From: Gemmobacter lanyuensis
Lineage (GTDB): Bacteria > Pseudomonadota > Alphaproteobacteria > Rhodobacterales > Rhodobacteraceae
Direction: 5' to 3'
DNA: 64,000 nt
NCBI RefSeq assembly: GCF_014652355.1
Contig: NZ_BMYQ01000001.1
Span: forward strand, 308,180-372,179
In this document: one piece after another, positions 28,614 through 40,962 of the stretch
Position numbering within the stretch: position 1 is the first letter of the stretch
How the letters are laid out: every line of letters begins with the position of its first letter
Notes under the pieces: model-generated
What the model saw: the letters and a program-made list of their open reading frames with translations, nothing else
Databases searched by the model: none
What the model was told of the DNA's origin: nothing
Position numbers and translations under genes: made by a program

Positions 28614-29516
28614 TCAGCTCAGTAGCCCTGCGGCCATCCCTTTTGCCTTGAGGGCCGCGACGGCAATGCCCGTCACCGCCATCGCGCGGGACGAAAGCTT
28701 TAGATCCTCGCCCCGCAGCAGGCTGTAGGTGAACAATGCCGCCCCGATGGGCAGGGACACGGCCATCAAGGTGCAGTTGAACGCATGGGCCGTCAGGCGC
28801 GCCTGAACTGTGGGGCGCGGCGCGTCCGGCGTTTCATACAGGGCCGCACGCACCCGGCGCAGTGCCACCAGATCCGGGGCAGGCAGGTCCGGACGGTCGT
28901 TCACGGCGGCGGCGGCATCAGCAGCCATGCCGGATGCCGGATCGGGCTGTGCCGCCGGGCGCTGACTGTCTGCCTCGGCCATTTTCGCGGCCACGGCGGC
29001 CCGGATCCGGGCTTCGCGCTCGGCCCGGGCGGCTTGCTCTTCGGCCGCAGCGGCGACCTTTGCGGTGGCATCTTCCAGCACACTGCGGCTGGGCAGGGCC
29101 TCGATCAGATCATCGATCAAGGTCGCATCCAGCGGAGCGTTGCTTTGCTGCCAAAGCACCGTCTGCGTGGGACAGAGTTTCAGCACCCCTTCGACCAGCC
29201 GCGCACAAATCCGGCGCGAATCCGGTTCGTCGCAGGTGCCCTCCAGACCGAGCGCCAACGAATCCGGATGCGGCCCGGCTGCCAGGGCAATGCAGGAGGC
29301 ATGCCCCCCCGGCGGCGTATCGCTGCGGCCCAGCAGCAGGCGATGGCTGCCCACGTCAAAGCTTGCGACATCATTGCAATCCCAGCTGAGCCGATGCCCG
29401 CCGGGGCAATGCCGCGCGATATGGCGATCAATCTCGCGGACGAGGCGGGCAAAGTTCAGGTCGGGTTCGGTCGGATACACAAGCAGGGCAATCGTACTGT
29501 CCGTCGAAGTGCGCAT
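28614..29516 (-). CDS. Hypothetical membrane-anchored protein with Ala/Glu-rich coiled segment
   Basis: 300 residues; I do not recognise the family. The first 125 residues form a soluble domain (MRTSTDSTIALLVYPTEPDL...), followed by a charged Ala-rich region (about 150-215), probably a coiled coil. The C-terminus has two hydrophobic helices (FNCTLMAVSLPIGAALFTYS and MAVTGIAVAALKAKGMAAG). That layout suggests the soluble part lies on one side of the membrane, tethered by its tail. It ends immediately next to the convergent DUF3445 gene (0-bp gap). Confidence 0.7.
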   Translation of the reverse strand: MRTSTDSTIALLVYPTEPDLNFARLVREIDRHIARHCPGGHRLSWDCNDVASFDVGSHRLLLGRSDTPPGGHASCIALAAGPHPDSLALGLEGTCDEPDSRRICARLVEGVLKLCPTQTVLWQQSNAPLDATLIDDLIEALPSRSVLEDATAKVAAAAEEQAARAEREARIRAAVAAKMAEADSQRPAAQPDPASGMAADAAAAVNDRPDLPAPDLVALRRVRAALYETPDAPRPTVQARLTAHAFNCTLMAVSLPIGAALFTYSLLRGEDLKLSSRAMAVTGIAVAALKAKGMAAGLLS

Positions 29517-29679
29517 GGCGAAGCCTCCAGCAGTCAGTGATGGGGGCAAGCTGACCGTGAATTGTGCCGCGACTTTGCATCAATCAAGGTTAATTGGCGG
29601 TGGATTGTGGCCAATCTGGTCACAAGCGCGGGAATTGCGGCGGGTCTGGGGCAACACCTCAGGGTTGCGCCGAAATGCG

Positions 29680-29705
29680 AAAGGCCGCCCCGAAGGGCGG
29701 CCTTT
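29680..29705 (-). terminator. Intrinsic terminator of glnA
   Basis: 11-bp stem AAAGGCCGCCC (29680-29690) / GGGCGGCCTTT (29695-29705) with CGAA loop, 21 bp past the glnA stop; the trailing T-run is short. Confidence 0.75.
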
Positions 29706-29725
29706 GCATCTGATCCGGAACCGGA

Positions 29726-31135
29726 TCAGCAGGAGTAGTACATCGCGTATTCGATCGGGTGGGGGGTATGCTCGTAGGCGTACACCTCTTCCCATTTCAG
29801 GGCGATATAGGCTTCCAGCTGCGACTTGGTGAACACGTCACCGGCCAGCAGGAAGTCCATGTCCTTCTCCAGCTCTTCGAGCGCTTCGCGCAGCGAGCCG
29901 CAGACGGTCGGGATTTCGGCCAGTTCTTCCGGCGGCAGATCGTAGAGGTCCTTGTCCGAAGCCGGGCCCGGATCGATCTTGTTGCGGATGCCGTCGAGAC
30001 CGGCCATCAGCAGGGCGGCAAACGCCATGTAGGGGTTCGCGGCCGGATCGGGGAAGCGGGCTTCCACGCGCTTGGCTTTCGGCGATTCGGTCCACGGAAT
30101 ACGGACGCAACCCGAGCGGTTGCGGGCCGAATAGGCGCGCAGAACCGGCGCTTCAAAGCCCGGGATCAGGCGCTTGTAGCTGTTGGTCGAGGGGTTGGTC
30201 AGCGCGTTCAGGGCCTTGGCATGCTTCAGGATGCCGCCGATGAACCACAGGGCTTCCTGCGACAGGTCCGCATATTTGTCACCTGCGAAGAGCGGCTTGC
30301 CGTCCTTCCAGATCGACATGTTCACGTGCATCCCCGAGCCGTTGTCGCCCTTCATGGGCTTCGGCATGAAGGTCACGGTCTTGCCATAGGCGGCCGCAAC
30401 GTTGTGGATGACGTATTTGTACTTCTGCATGTTGTCGGCCTGTTCGACCAGACCGCCGAAGATCATGCCCAGCTCGTGCTGGCAGGTCGCCACTTCGTGG
30501 TGGTGCTTGTCGACCTTGATGCCCATGCGCTTCATGGTGGACAGCATCTCGCCACGCAGGTCTTGCGCTTCGTCGATCGGGTTGACCGGGAAGTAGCCGC
30601 CCTTGTAGCCAGCGCGGTGCGCCAGGTTGCCGCCTTCGATGGTGGCATCGGTGTTCCAAGCCGCGGCTTCCGCGTCCAGCTGGAACGACACCTTGTTCGG
30701 CGCGATCGAGTAGCGCACGTCGTCGAAGATGAAGAATTCGGCTTCGGGGCCGAAGTAGGCGGCATCGCCGATGCCCGAGGACTTCATGTAAGCCTCGGCC
30801 TTTTTGGCGATCTGACGCGGGCAGCGATCATAGGCTTCGCCGGTGTCGGGCTCGACCACGTCGCAATGCACGCAGAGGGTTTTCTCGGCGTAGAAGGGGT
30901 CGATATAGACCGAGGTCGCGTCCGGGATCAGCTTCATGTCGGACTGGTCGATCGACTTCCAGCCGGCAATCGAAGATCCGTCGAACATGAAGCCTTCTTC
31001 GAAGAAGTCTTCATCCACAAGGTCCGACACCAGCGTGACGTGCTGGAGCTTGCCCTTGGGGTCGGTGAACCGGACATCGACGTATTCGATCTCCTCGTCC
31101 TTGATCAGTTTCAGAGCTTTCGCAATCGCGCTCAT
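29726..31135 (-). CDS. glnA: Glutamine synthetase, type I
   Basis: 469 residues. Makes glutamine from glutamate and ammonia. Features: [18 protein letters not shown] (beta-grasp loop), [15 protein letters not shown] (ATP site), [10 protein letters not shown] and the adenylylation loop [11 protein letters not shown], with the regulatory Tyr intact, so the enzyme should be under GlnE control. The second of two adjacent ATGs (31135) has better spacing to AAAGG. Downstream of and cotranscribed with glnB. Confidence 0.97.
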   Translation of the reverse strand: MSAIAKALKLIKDEEIEYVDVRFTDPKGKLQHVTLVSDLVDEDFFEEGFMFDGSSIAGWKSIDQSDMKLIPDATSVYIDPFYAEKTLCVHCDVVEPDTGEAYDRCPRQIAKKAEAYMKSSGIGDAAYFGPEAEFFIFDDVRYSIAPNKVSFQLDAEAAAWNTDATIEGGNLAHRAGYKGGYFPVNPIDEAQDLRGEMLSTMKRMGIKVDKHHHEVATCQHELGMIFGGLVEQADNMQKYKYVIHNVAAAYGKTVTFMPKPMKGDNGSGMHVNMSIWKDGKPLFAGDKYADLSQEALWFIGGILKHAKALNALTNPSTNSYKRLIPGFEAPVLRAYSARNRSGCVRIPWTESPKAKRVEARFPDPAANPYMAFAALLMAGLDGIRNKIDPGPASDKDLYDLPPEELAEIPTVCGSLREALEELEKDMDFLLAGDVFTKSQLEAYIALKWEEVYAYEHTPHPIEYAMYYSC

Positions 31136-31207
31136 CATGCTGCCTTTCGTTAGGGTGTTTCGGGACAGGCCGTTTCTGGCGAAGCGGCCCGGTGTTCCTT
31201 GTGCGGA

Positions 31208-33276
<2,069 letters not shown>

Positions 33277-33948
33277 ATCACCACCGGGGCATCAAATTCC
33301 AACTGGAACAATACGGCGCGGGCCTCGGGTTCACGGCGGATATATTCGCCGTCAATCAGGCGGTCGGCGGCAATCACCGCCTGATCGCAGCCGCGCAGCG
33401 CCTTGGCGCGCCAGTCGCGGATCAGGATCTGCATATCGGCCGTCATCAGCATGTCAGCCTCGGGCTGATCGACGCCAATGGCCGATTCCGAAACCCGCAC
33501 CAACCGCACCGCCGCATCCACGCGCTGCACACCAGCCAGCCGCCGCACGCCATCACGGGTCACGATGCGGTCGCCCGCGGCCAGCCGCTCCACCACGACG
33601 GGGCCTGCCAGGGTCAGAACCGGAGTTCCGGCCGCAAGGCCGGAGCGCACGTCATGCGCCGCCGCGGAGAGGTCCGCGGTTGACGCCAAGGTCGCAAGGG
33701 ACATGGCTATACCTGTGATTGTCTGCTTCTGCTCTTTTTTTCCGAGATTATGGCAGGAATGTGCCCAAGGCGAGGCCATTCCACGAAGGTCGCTCGCGGA
33801 TTGCGCCCGCCGTGCCCGAATTGCCGCAGCCCGGGGGCGTTGATTTTTCCCTCGCATCCTGCGCGGGGCTTTGTTAGAAGGGCGCGGATTTTCAGGGCGC
33901 GGTCTGCCCTGGCCTGATAGGGCCGGGCGGGTTTCGGTTTGAAAAAAT

Positions 33949-34033
33949 GCGGGTGTGGCGAAATTGGTAGACGCACCAGATTTAGGTTCTGGCGCCGCAA
34001 GGCGTGGGGGTTCAAGTCCCTCCACCCGCACCA
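33949..34033 (+). tRNA. tRNA-Leu (anticodon UAG)
   Basis: 85 nt including encoded CCA. Acceptor GCGGGTG pairs with CACCCGC; the anticodon arm CCAGA-TTTAGGT-TCTGG gives UAG; a class II variable arm (CGCCGCAAGGCGT) and TTCAAGT T-loop are visible. Ends 26 bp before the trigger factor start. Confidence 0.96.
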
Positions 34034-34059
34034 GAGATGATGAGAAGGACGGAACTCAT

Positions 34060-35394
34060 ATGCAGGTCACCGAGACCCTGAACGAAGGTCTGAAGCGCGG
34101 CTACACCATCACGGTGACCGCGGCCGAGCTGGACGCGAAAGTCCAGGAAAAGCTGGTCGAGGCGCAGCCCGAGATCGAGATGAAGGGCTTCCGCAAGGGC
34201 AAGGTGCCGCTGGCGATGCTGAAAAAGCAGTTCGGCCCGCGCATTCTGGGCGAAGCCATGCAGGACGCCATCGATGGCGCCATGAAGGACCACTTCGAAA
34301 AATCGGGTGACCGTCCGGCTCTGCAGCCCGAAGTGAAGATGGTCGGCGGCGAAGACTGGAAAGAAGGTCAGGACGTTGTGGTCGAAATGACCTACGAAGC
34401 CCTGCCGCCGATCCCGGATGTCGATGCTTCCGTCGTCACGCTGGAACGTCTGATCGTCAAGGCCGAGGATTCGGCCATTGAAGAGGCGCTGAACAACCTG
34501 GCCGAAACCGCCAAGTCGTTCGAAGACCGCCGCAAGGGTTCGAAAGCCAAGGAAGGCGATCAGGTCGTGATCGACTTTGAAGGCTTCATCGGTGACGAAG
34601 CGTTCGAAGGCGGCAAGGGCGAGGAATACCCGCTCGTGCTCGGCTCGAACTCCTTCATCCCGGGCTTTGAAGACCAGCTGGTCGGCGCCAAGGCCGATGA
34701 CGAAGTTGAAGTCAAAGTGACCTTCCCGGAAGCCTATGGTGCCGAGCATCTGGCCGGCAAGGAAGCCACCTTCAAGTGCAAGGTCCATGCGGTGAAGGCC
34801 CCGAAAGCGGCCGAGCTGGATGACGAGCTGGCCAAGAAGTTCGGCGCCGAGGATCTCGCTGCGCTGAAGGGCCAGATCGCCGAGCGTCTGGAAGCCGAAT
34901 ACAAAGGTGCCTCGCGCGCCGTTCTGAAGCGCGCCCTGCTGGACCAGCTGGATGCCCTGGTGAAATTCGACCTGCCCTCGAAGCTGGTTGACGCCGAGGC
35001 CGCCCAGATTGCCCACCAGCTGTGGCACGAGGAAAACCCGGAAGTCCACGACCACAACCACGGCCATGTCGAGCCGACCGATGAGCACAAGAAGCTGGCC
35101 GAGCGCCGCGTGCGTCTGGGTCTGCTGCTGGCCGAGGTCGGCCGCAAGGCTGACGTGCAGGTCACCGACGCCGAGATGACCCAGGCCGTGCTGAACGCCG
35201 CCCGTCAATACCCTGGTCAAGAGCGCGCCTTCTTTGAATTCGTGCAGAAAAACGCCCAGATGCAACAGCAGCTGCGCGCGCCGATCTTCGAAGACAAGGT
35301 TGTCGATTTCATCGTGGCCGGTGCCAAAGTGACCGACAAGGAAGTCTCGAAGGACGACCTGCAGAAGGCCATCGAAGCTCTGGACGAGATCTGA
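34060..35394 (+). CDS. tig: Trigger factor (ribosome-associated chaperone)
   Basis: 444 residues: ribosome-binding domain (1-140, with the signature [12 protein letters not shown]), FKBP-type prolyl isomerase domain (about 155-245, [15 protein letters not shown]) and a long helical substrate-binding C-domain with a His-rich insert ([11 protein letters not shown]). The start ATG at 34060 is favoured because upstream codons fall within tRNA-Leu. Has its own terminator. Confidence 0.96.
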   Translation: MQVTETLNEGLKRGYTITVTAAELDAKVQEKLVEAQPEIEMKGFRKGKVPLAMLKKQFGPRILGEAMQDAIDGAMKDHFEKSGDRPALQPEVKMVGGEDWKEGQDVVVEMTYEALPPIPDVDASVVTLERLIVKAEDSAIEEALNNLAETAKSFEDRRKGSKAKEGDQVVIDFEGFIGDEAFEGGKGEEYPLVLGSNSFIPGFEDQLVGAKADDEVEVKVTFPEAYGAEHLAGKEATFKCKVHAVKAPKAAELDDELAKKFGAEDLAALKGQIAERLEAEYKGASRAVLKRALLDQLDALVKFDLPSKLVDAEAAQIAHQLWHEENPEVHDHNHGHVEPTDEHKKLAERRVRLGLLLAEVGRKADVQVTDAEMTQAVLNAARQYPGQERAFFEFVQKNAQMQQQLRAPIFEDKVVDFIVAGAKVTDKEVSKDDLQKAIEALDEI

Positions 35395-35420
35395 TCCTTG
35401 GCCCTTCGGGGATGAGGATG

Positions 35421-35454
35421 GGGCCGCACCGAAAGGTGCGGCCCTTCGCGTTTT
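35421..35454 (+). terminator. Intrinsic terminator of tig
   Basis: Stem GGGCCGCACC (35421-35430) / GGTGCGGCCC (35435-35444) with GAAA loop, followed by TTCGCGTTTT. Confidence 0.85.
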
Positions 35455-35481
35455 GGGTGAAGGCCGGCCGATAACCCTTTG

Positions 35482-36429
35482 TTATTCAGCGGGAATCTGT
35501 GCGCTGCGGCGTTCCTGCCCCTCGCGCAGCAGCACAAAAAGCCCCGCGCCGGTGATCACGGCAATCCCGGTCCAGCCGGTGCGATCGGGCCAGTCGCCGA
35601 GGAAGATCCAGCCATAGGCTACGCCCCAGATCATGAGCGTATATTCGAAGGGCGCCACGGCCGCAGAGGGGGCGATGCGATAGGCCTGTGTGATCAGCGT
35701 CAGCCCCAGCGCCGCAATGACACCGCAGCTGGCCATCAGCAAGGCATCCGTCGGGCTGGGCATCACCCAGGCCCGGGTCATGAATTGCAGGCTCGGGTGG
35801 CCGTCGCCCGCGAATTGCCCGCCGCCGAAGACCGCCGCCAGCAGCAGGGCCCCGATCAGGAACACGGCATTGCCGTGAAAGGCCAGCACCGCTGCCGACC
35901 GGCTGCCGCCCTGGATGCGCGCCAGGATCATCGACAGCGCATAGGCAAGCCCCGAACCGACAGCGAGCAGCGCCGCCCCGTCGAACATCGACGATCCGGG
36001 GCGCACCATGATCACCACGCCGCCAAAGCCCACCAGCACCGCAATCCAGCGCGGCAGGCTGACCCGCTCGCCCAGCATCACGACGGAAAGTGCCACGATC
36101 ATCAGCGGGGCCGAGAAATAAAGCGCGATGGTATCGGCCAGCGGCAGTGCCACCAGCGCGAGGTAGTAAGAGGTATAGGCCACGAAGCTGACCACCCCGC
36201 GCGCCGCCGCCGCCGTCCAGCCGGGAGCGAAAAGCCTTGCGCCATCGCAGTTCATCCGCACCATCAGATAGAGCAGCGGCAGCGCCGTCAGCCCGCGCAG
36301 CACCATGGCCTGATGCAGCGGATAGTCCCCGGACAAGAGCTTGAGGATCAGATCCTGCACCCCGAAGAGCGCAAGCCCCCCGCTCAGACAGACGATCCCG
36401 GTCAGGGTGGCGGGGCGGGTGGTGGACAT
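35482..36429 (-). CDS. DMT-superfamily exporter (EamA)
   Basis: 315 residues, about ten helices in two EamA repeats; the second repeat includes PSAAVAPFEYTLMIWGVAYG, a typical S-adenosylmethionine/metabolite exporter segment. Start at ATG 36429 (MSTTRPATLTG). Convergent with tig; monocistronic. Substrate unknown. One of three DMT exporters in this window. Confidence 0.85.
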   Translation of the reverse strand: MSTTRPATLTGIVCLSGGLALFGVQDLILKLLSGDYPLHQAMVLRGLTALPLLYLMVRMNCDGARLFAPGWTAAAARGVVSFVAYTSYYLALVALPLADTIALYFSAPLMIVALSVVMLGERVSLPRWIAVLVGFGGVVIMVRPGSSMFDGAALLAVGSGLAYALSMILARIQGGSRSAAVLAFHGNAVFLIGALLLAAVFGGGQFAGDGHPSLQFMTRAWVMPSPTDALLMASCGVIAALGLTLITQAYRIAPSAAVAPFEYTLMIWGVAYGWIFLGDWPDRTGWTGIAVITGAGLFVLLREGQERRSAQIPAE

Positions 36430-36540
36430 GAGGGGATTCCGGCACAATCAGGGCGTTTGTCGCAGCCTAGGCCCGGCCTGCCGCCATTCTTGCACCTGCG
36501 CGACATTGATTGCCGCAAACGAACCAACCCCTGCGCGCAA

Positions 36541-36571
36541 AGCAAAAGGCCCGGCACAGGGCCGGGCCTTT
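36541..36571 (-). terminator. Intrinsic terminator of efp
   Basis: AAAGGCCCGGC (36545-36555) pairs with GCCGGGCCTTT (36561-36571); the minus strand then reads TTTT. 23 bp beyond the efp stop. Confidence 0.82.
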
Positions 36572-36594
36572 GCGGGTCATACCTTAGGGTCTGA

Positions 36595-37164
36595 TCACTC
36601 TTTGGAACGTTCCACGTAGGAACGGTCTTCGGTGTTGATCACGATCCGGGTGCCAGCGCCGATATGCGGCGGCACCATGACGCGGATCCCGTTCGAGCAG
36701 ATCGCGGGCTTGTACGAGGAGGAGGCGGTCTGCCCCTTCACGACCGGCTCGGTCTCGGTGATCTCGACCACAACCTTTTGCGGCAGTTCGATGGCGATCG
36801 GCACGCCTTCGAAGGTGCGCAGATACACCTTGATGCCGTCGGTCAGGAAGACGCTGTCTTCACCCACCACGTCGCTGCTTGCGACGAGCTGTTCATAGGT
36901 GTTCGGCTCCATGAAGTGGAAGCCTTCGCCATCCTCATAAAGGAAGTCGTATTCGCGTTCATCGACGGTGGCCTTTTCCACCATCTCGGTGGTGCGCCAG
37001 CGCTCCGACACCTTCACCCCGTCCGAGATGCGGCGCATGTCGACCGAGGTCGTGGGCGTGCCCTTGCCGGGGTGGAAGTTTTCCGCTTTGAGAACGGCAT
37101 AGAGACGGCCGTCGAGTTCGACGACATTCCCCTTGCGGAGGCTGGAGGCGATGACTTTGACCAC
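36595..37164 (-). CDS. efp: Elongation factor P
   Basis: 189 residues, beginning at a GTG at 37164 ([13 protein letters not shown]) with AAGGAT seven bases upstream. The lysylation site is Lys34, in the loop [10 protein letters not shown]-terminal signature [14 protein letters not shown]. It rescues ribosomes stalled at polyproline. Divergent from epmA, the ligase for its Lys34, which fits beta-lysylation as the modification used here. Confidence 0.95.
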   Translation of the reverse strand: MVKVIASSLRKGNVVELDGRLYAVLKAENFHPGKGTPTTSVDMRRISDGVKVSERWRTTEMVEKATVDEREYDFLYEDGEGFHFMEPNTYEQLVASSDVVGEDSVFLTDGIKVYLRTFEGVPIAIELPQKVVVEITETEPVVKGQTASSSYKPAICSNGIRVMVPPHIGAGTRIVINTEDRSYVERSKE

Positions 37165-37275
37165 GGGTCTATCCTTGTCTATGTGTGTGTCCGCCGGACC
37201 ACAAAGGGATGGCGGGCGCAATCGCGCCGCTCTTATCGCCTTGCGCGCCCGATTTCCAGCCTAAAGAGGCCGAAA

Positions 37276-38337
37276 ATGTCCCCGATGCCCCATGCCACGA
37301 CCGATACGCCCTGGTGGAAACCCGAGGTGCATGAAGGGCGCCGGGCGGCGCTTCTGGCGCGCAACCGCATTCAGGCGGGCTTGCGTGGCTGGTTCGCTGC
37401 GCGCGATTTCCTTGAGGTTGATCCCGTGGCGCTGCAGGTTAGCCCCGGCAATGAGGCGCATCTGCACGGCTTTGCCACCGAGGCCATCGGGAATGAGGGG
37501 CAGGGCCGGCGGATGTATCTGCATACCTCGCCGGAATTTGCGATGAAAAAGCTGCTGGCGGCGGGGGAGCGGCGCATCGCCTCCTTCGCGCATGTCTGGC
37601 GCAACCGCGAAAGAGGGCCGCTGCACAGCCCCGAATTCACCATGCTGGAATGGTATCGCGCGGGCGAAGAATACAGCGTACTGATGCAGGATACCGTCGA
37701 GTTCCTGCGCCTTGCCGCCGAAACTGCAGGCAGCGCCGAGCTGCGCTTCCGCGACCGGTTCTGCGACCCCTTCGCCCCGCCGGAACGGCTGTCGGTGGCC
37801 GAGGCCTTTCAGCGCTATGCGGGGATTGATCTGCTGGCGACGCTTGACCCCGATGGCACGCCCCGCGCCCCTGTTCTGGGGGCGGCGATGGATTCGCTGG
37901 GCCTGCGGCGTGCGGCGGATGACACCTGGTCCGATATGCTGAGCCGGGTTCTGGTGGAAAAGGTCGAACCGCATCTGGGGTTGGGGCGCATCACCATCCT
38001 GGACCGTTACCCCGCGGCCGAGGCGGCGCTGGCCCGCCGCACCCCCGATGACCCCCGCGTGGCCGAGCGGTTCGAGGTCTACGCCTGCGGCGTAGAGCTG
38101 GCCAATGGGTTTGGAGAACTCACCAATCCCGAAGAACAACGCCGCCGGTTCCAGGCCGAGATGGACGAAAAGGAACGCGTCTACGGCGAACGCTATCCGA
38201 TTGATGAGGATTTCCTTGAAGCCCTTCATCACATGCCCGCCGCCAGCGGAATCGCGCTCGGATTTGACCGGCTGGTGATGCTGGCAACCCATGCGCCCCG
38301 CATCGATGATGTGATCTGGACGCCGGTTGCGCGCTGA
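37276..38337 (+). CDS. epmA: EF-P lysine aminoacylase EpmA (GenX/PoxA)
   Basis: 353-residue class II LysRS-like enzyme lacking the anticodon-binding domain. Motif 2 is FAHVWRNRERGPLHSPEFTM and motif 3 is SGIALGFDRLVM. It attaches (R)-beta-lysine to Lys34 of EF-P. Start ATG 37276 with AGAGG at good spacing. Divergent from efp (111 bp between the starts), so probably co-regulated. Slightly longer than the E. coli enzyme. Confidence 0.92.
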   Translation: MSPMPHATTDTPWWKPEVHEGRRAALLARNRIQAGLRGWFAARDFLEVDPVALQVSPGNEAHLHGFATEAIGNEGQGRRMYLHTSPEFAMKKLLAAGERRIASFAHVWRNRERGPLHSPEFTMLEWYRAGEEYSVLMQDTVEFLRLAAETAGSAELRFRDRFCDPFAPPERLSVAEAFQRYAGIDLLATLDPDGTPRAPVLGAAMDSLGLRRAADDTWSDMLSRVLVEKVEPHLGLGRITILDRYPAAEAALARRTPDDPRVAERFEVYACGVELANGFGELTNPEEQRRRFQAEMDEKERVYGERYPIDEDFLEALHHMPAASGIALGFDRLVMLATHAPRIDDVIWTPVAR

Positions 38338-38445
38338 TCCGCGCGGGGCAGCGTTTCTTTTCGCAGGGCACTGGTATCGGGCGCGGGTTGGGCCTATCTT
38401 GGCCCGACCTGCCGGCTTGGCCCGGTGTCTCCCCCAGTTGGCCCG

Positions 38446-39723
38446 ATGTATCTTGAAATCGCGATCGTCTTCCTGCTCACGCTCGTGAACGGAGGTCTGG
38501 CGATGTCCGAGCTCGCCATTGTCTCGGCCCGGACGGCGCGGCTCAAGGTGCTGGCGGATCGCGGATCGCGCGGGGCCACGGTCGCCATGCGGCTTGCCGA
38601 TGATCCGGGGCGGTTCCTGTCTTCGGTGCAGATCGGGATCACGCTGGTTGGTGTGCTGTCGGGCGCCTTTTCGGGCGCGACGCTGGGCACGCGGCTTTCG
38701 GCGGCGCTGCTGGATTACGGCCTTGCCCCCGCGTTGGCGCAGCCGCTGGGTGTTGGTTCGGTCGTTGTGGCCATCACCTATCTGTCGCTGATCGTGGGCG
38801 AGCTGGTGCCGAAACAGATCGCTCTGCGCGCGCCGGAAACGGTGGCCGTCAGGGTGGCGCCTGTCATGCTCTGGATTGCGCGGATCGGCGCGCCGCTGGT
38901 CTGGCTGCTGGATGTGTCCGGCAAGCTCATCCTGCGGCTTCTGGGGCAATCGGGCAGCTCCGACAGCACCATGAGCGATGAGGAAATCAAGATGGTGATT
39001 TCCGAAGCGGAAAGTGCCGGCGTGATCGACAAGGCCGAAACCGAGATGATTGCCGGGGTCATGCGGATCGCCGACCGGTCGGCCCGTGGCCTGATGACCC
39101 CGCGGCATGAAGTTGAGGCCGTCGATGTGACCGACTCGCCCCAGACCATCATCCGCCGCTTCCGCGAAGGCCGCCATTCCCGCCTGGCCGTGACCGAGGG
39201 CGAACCCGATACGGTGATCGGTGTGCTTCATGCGCGCGATTTTCTGGGCTCGACCGCGCAGCGCGGGGTCGACGTGCGTGCGCTGGTGATCGAGGCGCCA
39301 GTGGTGCGCGACGGGATGGGGGCGCTGGATGTGATCGAGGCGCTGCGCGTCTCTCCCTCGCACATGGTGCTGGTCTATGATGAATACGGCCATTTCGAAG
39401 GCGTGATCACGCCGATGGATGTGCTGGAGGCCATCACCGGCAGTTTCGCCGACACGACCGAGGATGAACCCAAGATCGTGGAACGTGAGGATGGCTCACT
39501 TCTGGTGGCGGGCTGGATGCCGGTTGACGAATTCGCTGACCGTCTGGGCCTTGAGCTGCGCCCGGACCGCGATTTCGAAACCGTGGCGGGCTTCGTGATC
39601 GACCTGATGGGGGCGCTGCCCGAGGTGGGCGAGGTCGTCCGCGCCAGCGGCTGGCGTATCGAAGTGATCGACCTTGACGGGCGGCGCATCGACAAGCTTC
39701 TGGTCAGCCGCCCGGCGGGCTGA
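38446..39723 (+). CDS. CNNM/CorC-type transporter-associated protein (hemolysin C family)
   Basis: 425 residues: CNNM transmembrane domain (1-185, with LTLVNGGLAMSELAIVSAR and GELVPKQIALRAPE), two CBS domains (about 205-330, MTPRHEVEAVDV and YDEYGHFEGVITPMDVLEA) and a CorC_HlyC domain (VAGFVIDLMGALPEVGEVV). The family is linked to Mg/Co efflux or ion homeostasis. ATG 38446 is chosen over a GTG at 38425. Confidence 0.9.
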   Translation: MYLEIAIVFLLTLVNGGLAMSELAIVSARTARLKVLADRGSRGATVAMRLADDPGRFLSSVQIGITLVGVLSGAFSGATLGTRLSAALLDYGLAPALAQPLGVGSVVVAITYLSLIVGELVPKQIALRAPETVAVRVAPVMLWIARIGAPLVWLLDVSGKLILRLLGQSGSSDSTMSDEEIKMVISEAESAGVIDKAETEMIAGVMRIADRSARGLMTPRHEVEAVDVTDSPQTIIRRFREGRHSRLAVTEGEPDTVIGVLHARDFLGSTAQRGVDVRALVIEAPVVRDGMGALDVIEALRVSPSHMVLVYDEYGHFEGVITPMDVLEAITGSFADTTEDEPKIVEREDGSLLVAGWMPVDEFADRLGLELRPDRDFETVAGFVIDLMGALPEVGEVVRASGWRIEVIDLDGRRIDKLLVSRPAG

Positions 39724-39927
39724 TCGGGAATTGGTCGGAAAATCCGGGGTCTGGATCGGATTTCGTCCCATCGCGGCGGGGTTTCCAAGATTTTTTCCCC
39801 GAAAGCCGCGGGAACCTTGGGGAAAGCAGACTTGTTTCCGCCAACATAGCGCTTCACGCGGACGGGGTTCTTGAGTTCCGCCCGCGCTGACCCTAAACCT
39901 AGTCGGGACAACAACAGGATCACGTCC

Positions 39928-40962
39928 ATGCCCGTTTATAGCGATCTTGCCAGCTCGATCGGCAACACCCCTCTCATCCGCCTGAAAAAAGCCAGCGAGA
40001 TGACGGGCTGCGAGATCCTCGGCAAGGCCGAGTTCATGAACCCCGGCCAGTCGGTCAAGGACCGCGCGGCGCTGTACATCATCAAGGATGCGGTGGCGAA
40101 GGGGCTGCTCAAGCCCGGCGGCACCATTGTCGAAGGCACCGCCGGGAATACCGGCATCGGGCTTGCGCTGGTGGGGGCCTCGATGGGCTTCAAGACCGTC
40201 ATCGTCATCCCCGAGACGCAGAGCCAAGAAAAGAAGGACATGCTGCGCCTTGCCGGGGCCGAGCTGGTGCAGGTTCCGGCCGCGCCCTACAAGAACCCCA
40301 ACAACTATGTCCGCTATTCCGGCCGTCTGGCCGAGGCGCTGGCCAAGACCGAACCCAATGGCGCGATCTGGGCCAACCAGTTCGACAATGTCGCCAACCG
40401 TCAGGCCCATATCGAAACCACAGGGCCGGAGATCTGGGATCAGACCGGCGGCAAGGTGGATGGGTTCATCTGCGCCGTCGGGTCGGGTGGCACGCTGGCG
40501 GGGGTTGGCATGGCGCTGCAATCCAAGGGCGTGAAGATCGGTCTGGCCGATCCGGAAGGGGCCTCGCTCCATTCCTACTACACGCAGGGCACGCTGGATG
40601 CGCCGGGCAGCTCGATCACCGAAGGCATCGGGCAGGGCCGCATCACCGCGAACCTCGAAGGCTTCCGCCCCGATTTCAGCTATCGCATCCCCGATGCCGA
40701 GGCGCTGCCGATCGTCTTTGACCTGCTCTCGGAGGAAGGCTTGTGCCTTGGCGGGTCGTCGGGCGTGAATATTGCGGGCGCGATCCGCATGGCGCGCGAG
40801 ATGGGGCCGGGCCATACCATCGTGACCATCCTGTGCGACTATGGCACGCGCTATCAATCAAAGTTGTTCAACCCGATGTTCCTGAAGGAAAAAGGCCTTC
40901 CGGTTCCGGAATGGCTTGACCGCGCGCCGGGTGTCATCCCCGAGGTCTACGAAGACGCATGA
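39928..40962 (+). CDS. cysK: Cysteine synthase A
   Basis: 344 residues, PLP-dependent O-acetylserine sulfhydrylase. PLP Lys in MNPGQSVKDRAA, phosphate loop EGTAGNTGIG, and GSGGTLAGVG near the PLP phosphate. Uses the sulfide from the cysI reaction. Start ATG 39928 (MPVYSDLASSIGNTP). Overlaps the mechanosensitive channel gene by 4 bp. Confidence 0.96.
   Translation: MPVYSDLASSIGNTPLIRLKKASEMTGCEILGKAEFMNPGQSVKDRAALYIIKDAVAKGLLKPGGTIVEGTAGNTGIGLALVGASMGFKTVIVIPETQSQEKKDMLRLAGAELVQVPAAPYKNPNNYVRYSGRLAEALAKTEPNGAIWANQFDNVANRQAHIETTGPEIWDQTGGKVDGFICAVGSGGTLAGVGMALQSKGVKIGLADPEGASLHSYYTQGTLDAPGSSITEGIGQGRITANLEGFRPDFSYRIPDAEALPIVFDLLSEEGLCLGGSSGVNIAGAIRMAREMGPGHTIVTILCDYGTRYQSKLFNPMFLKEKGLPVPEWLDRAPGVIPEVYEDA

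Noticed and set aside
33949-34033. Longer start of the Hint-domain gene running over tRNA-Leu
   Set aside because: The upstream frame lies on the opposite strand of a clear tRNA and lacks family resemblance; the ATG at 33704 was preferred.
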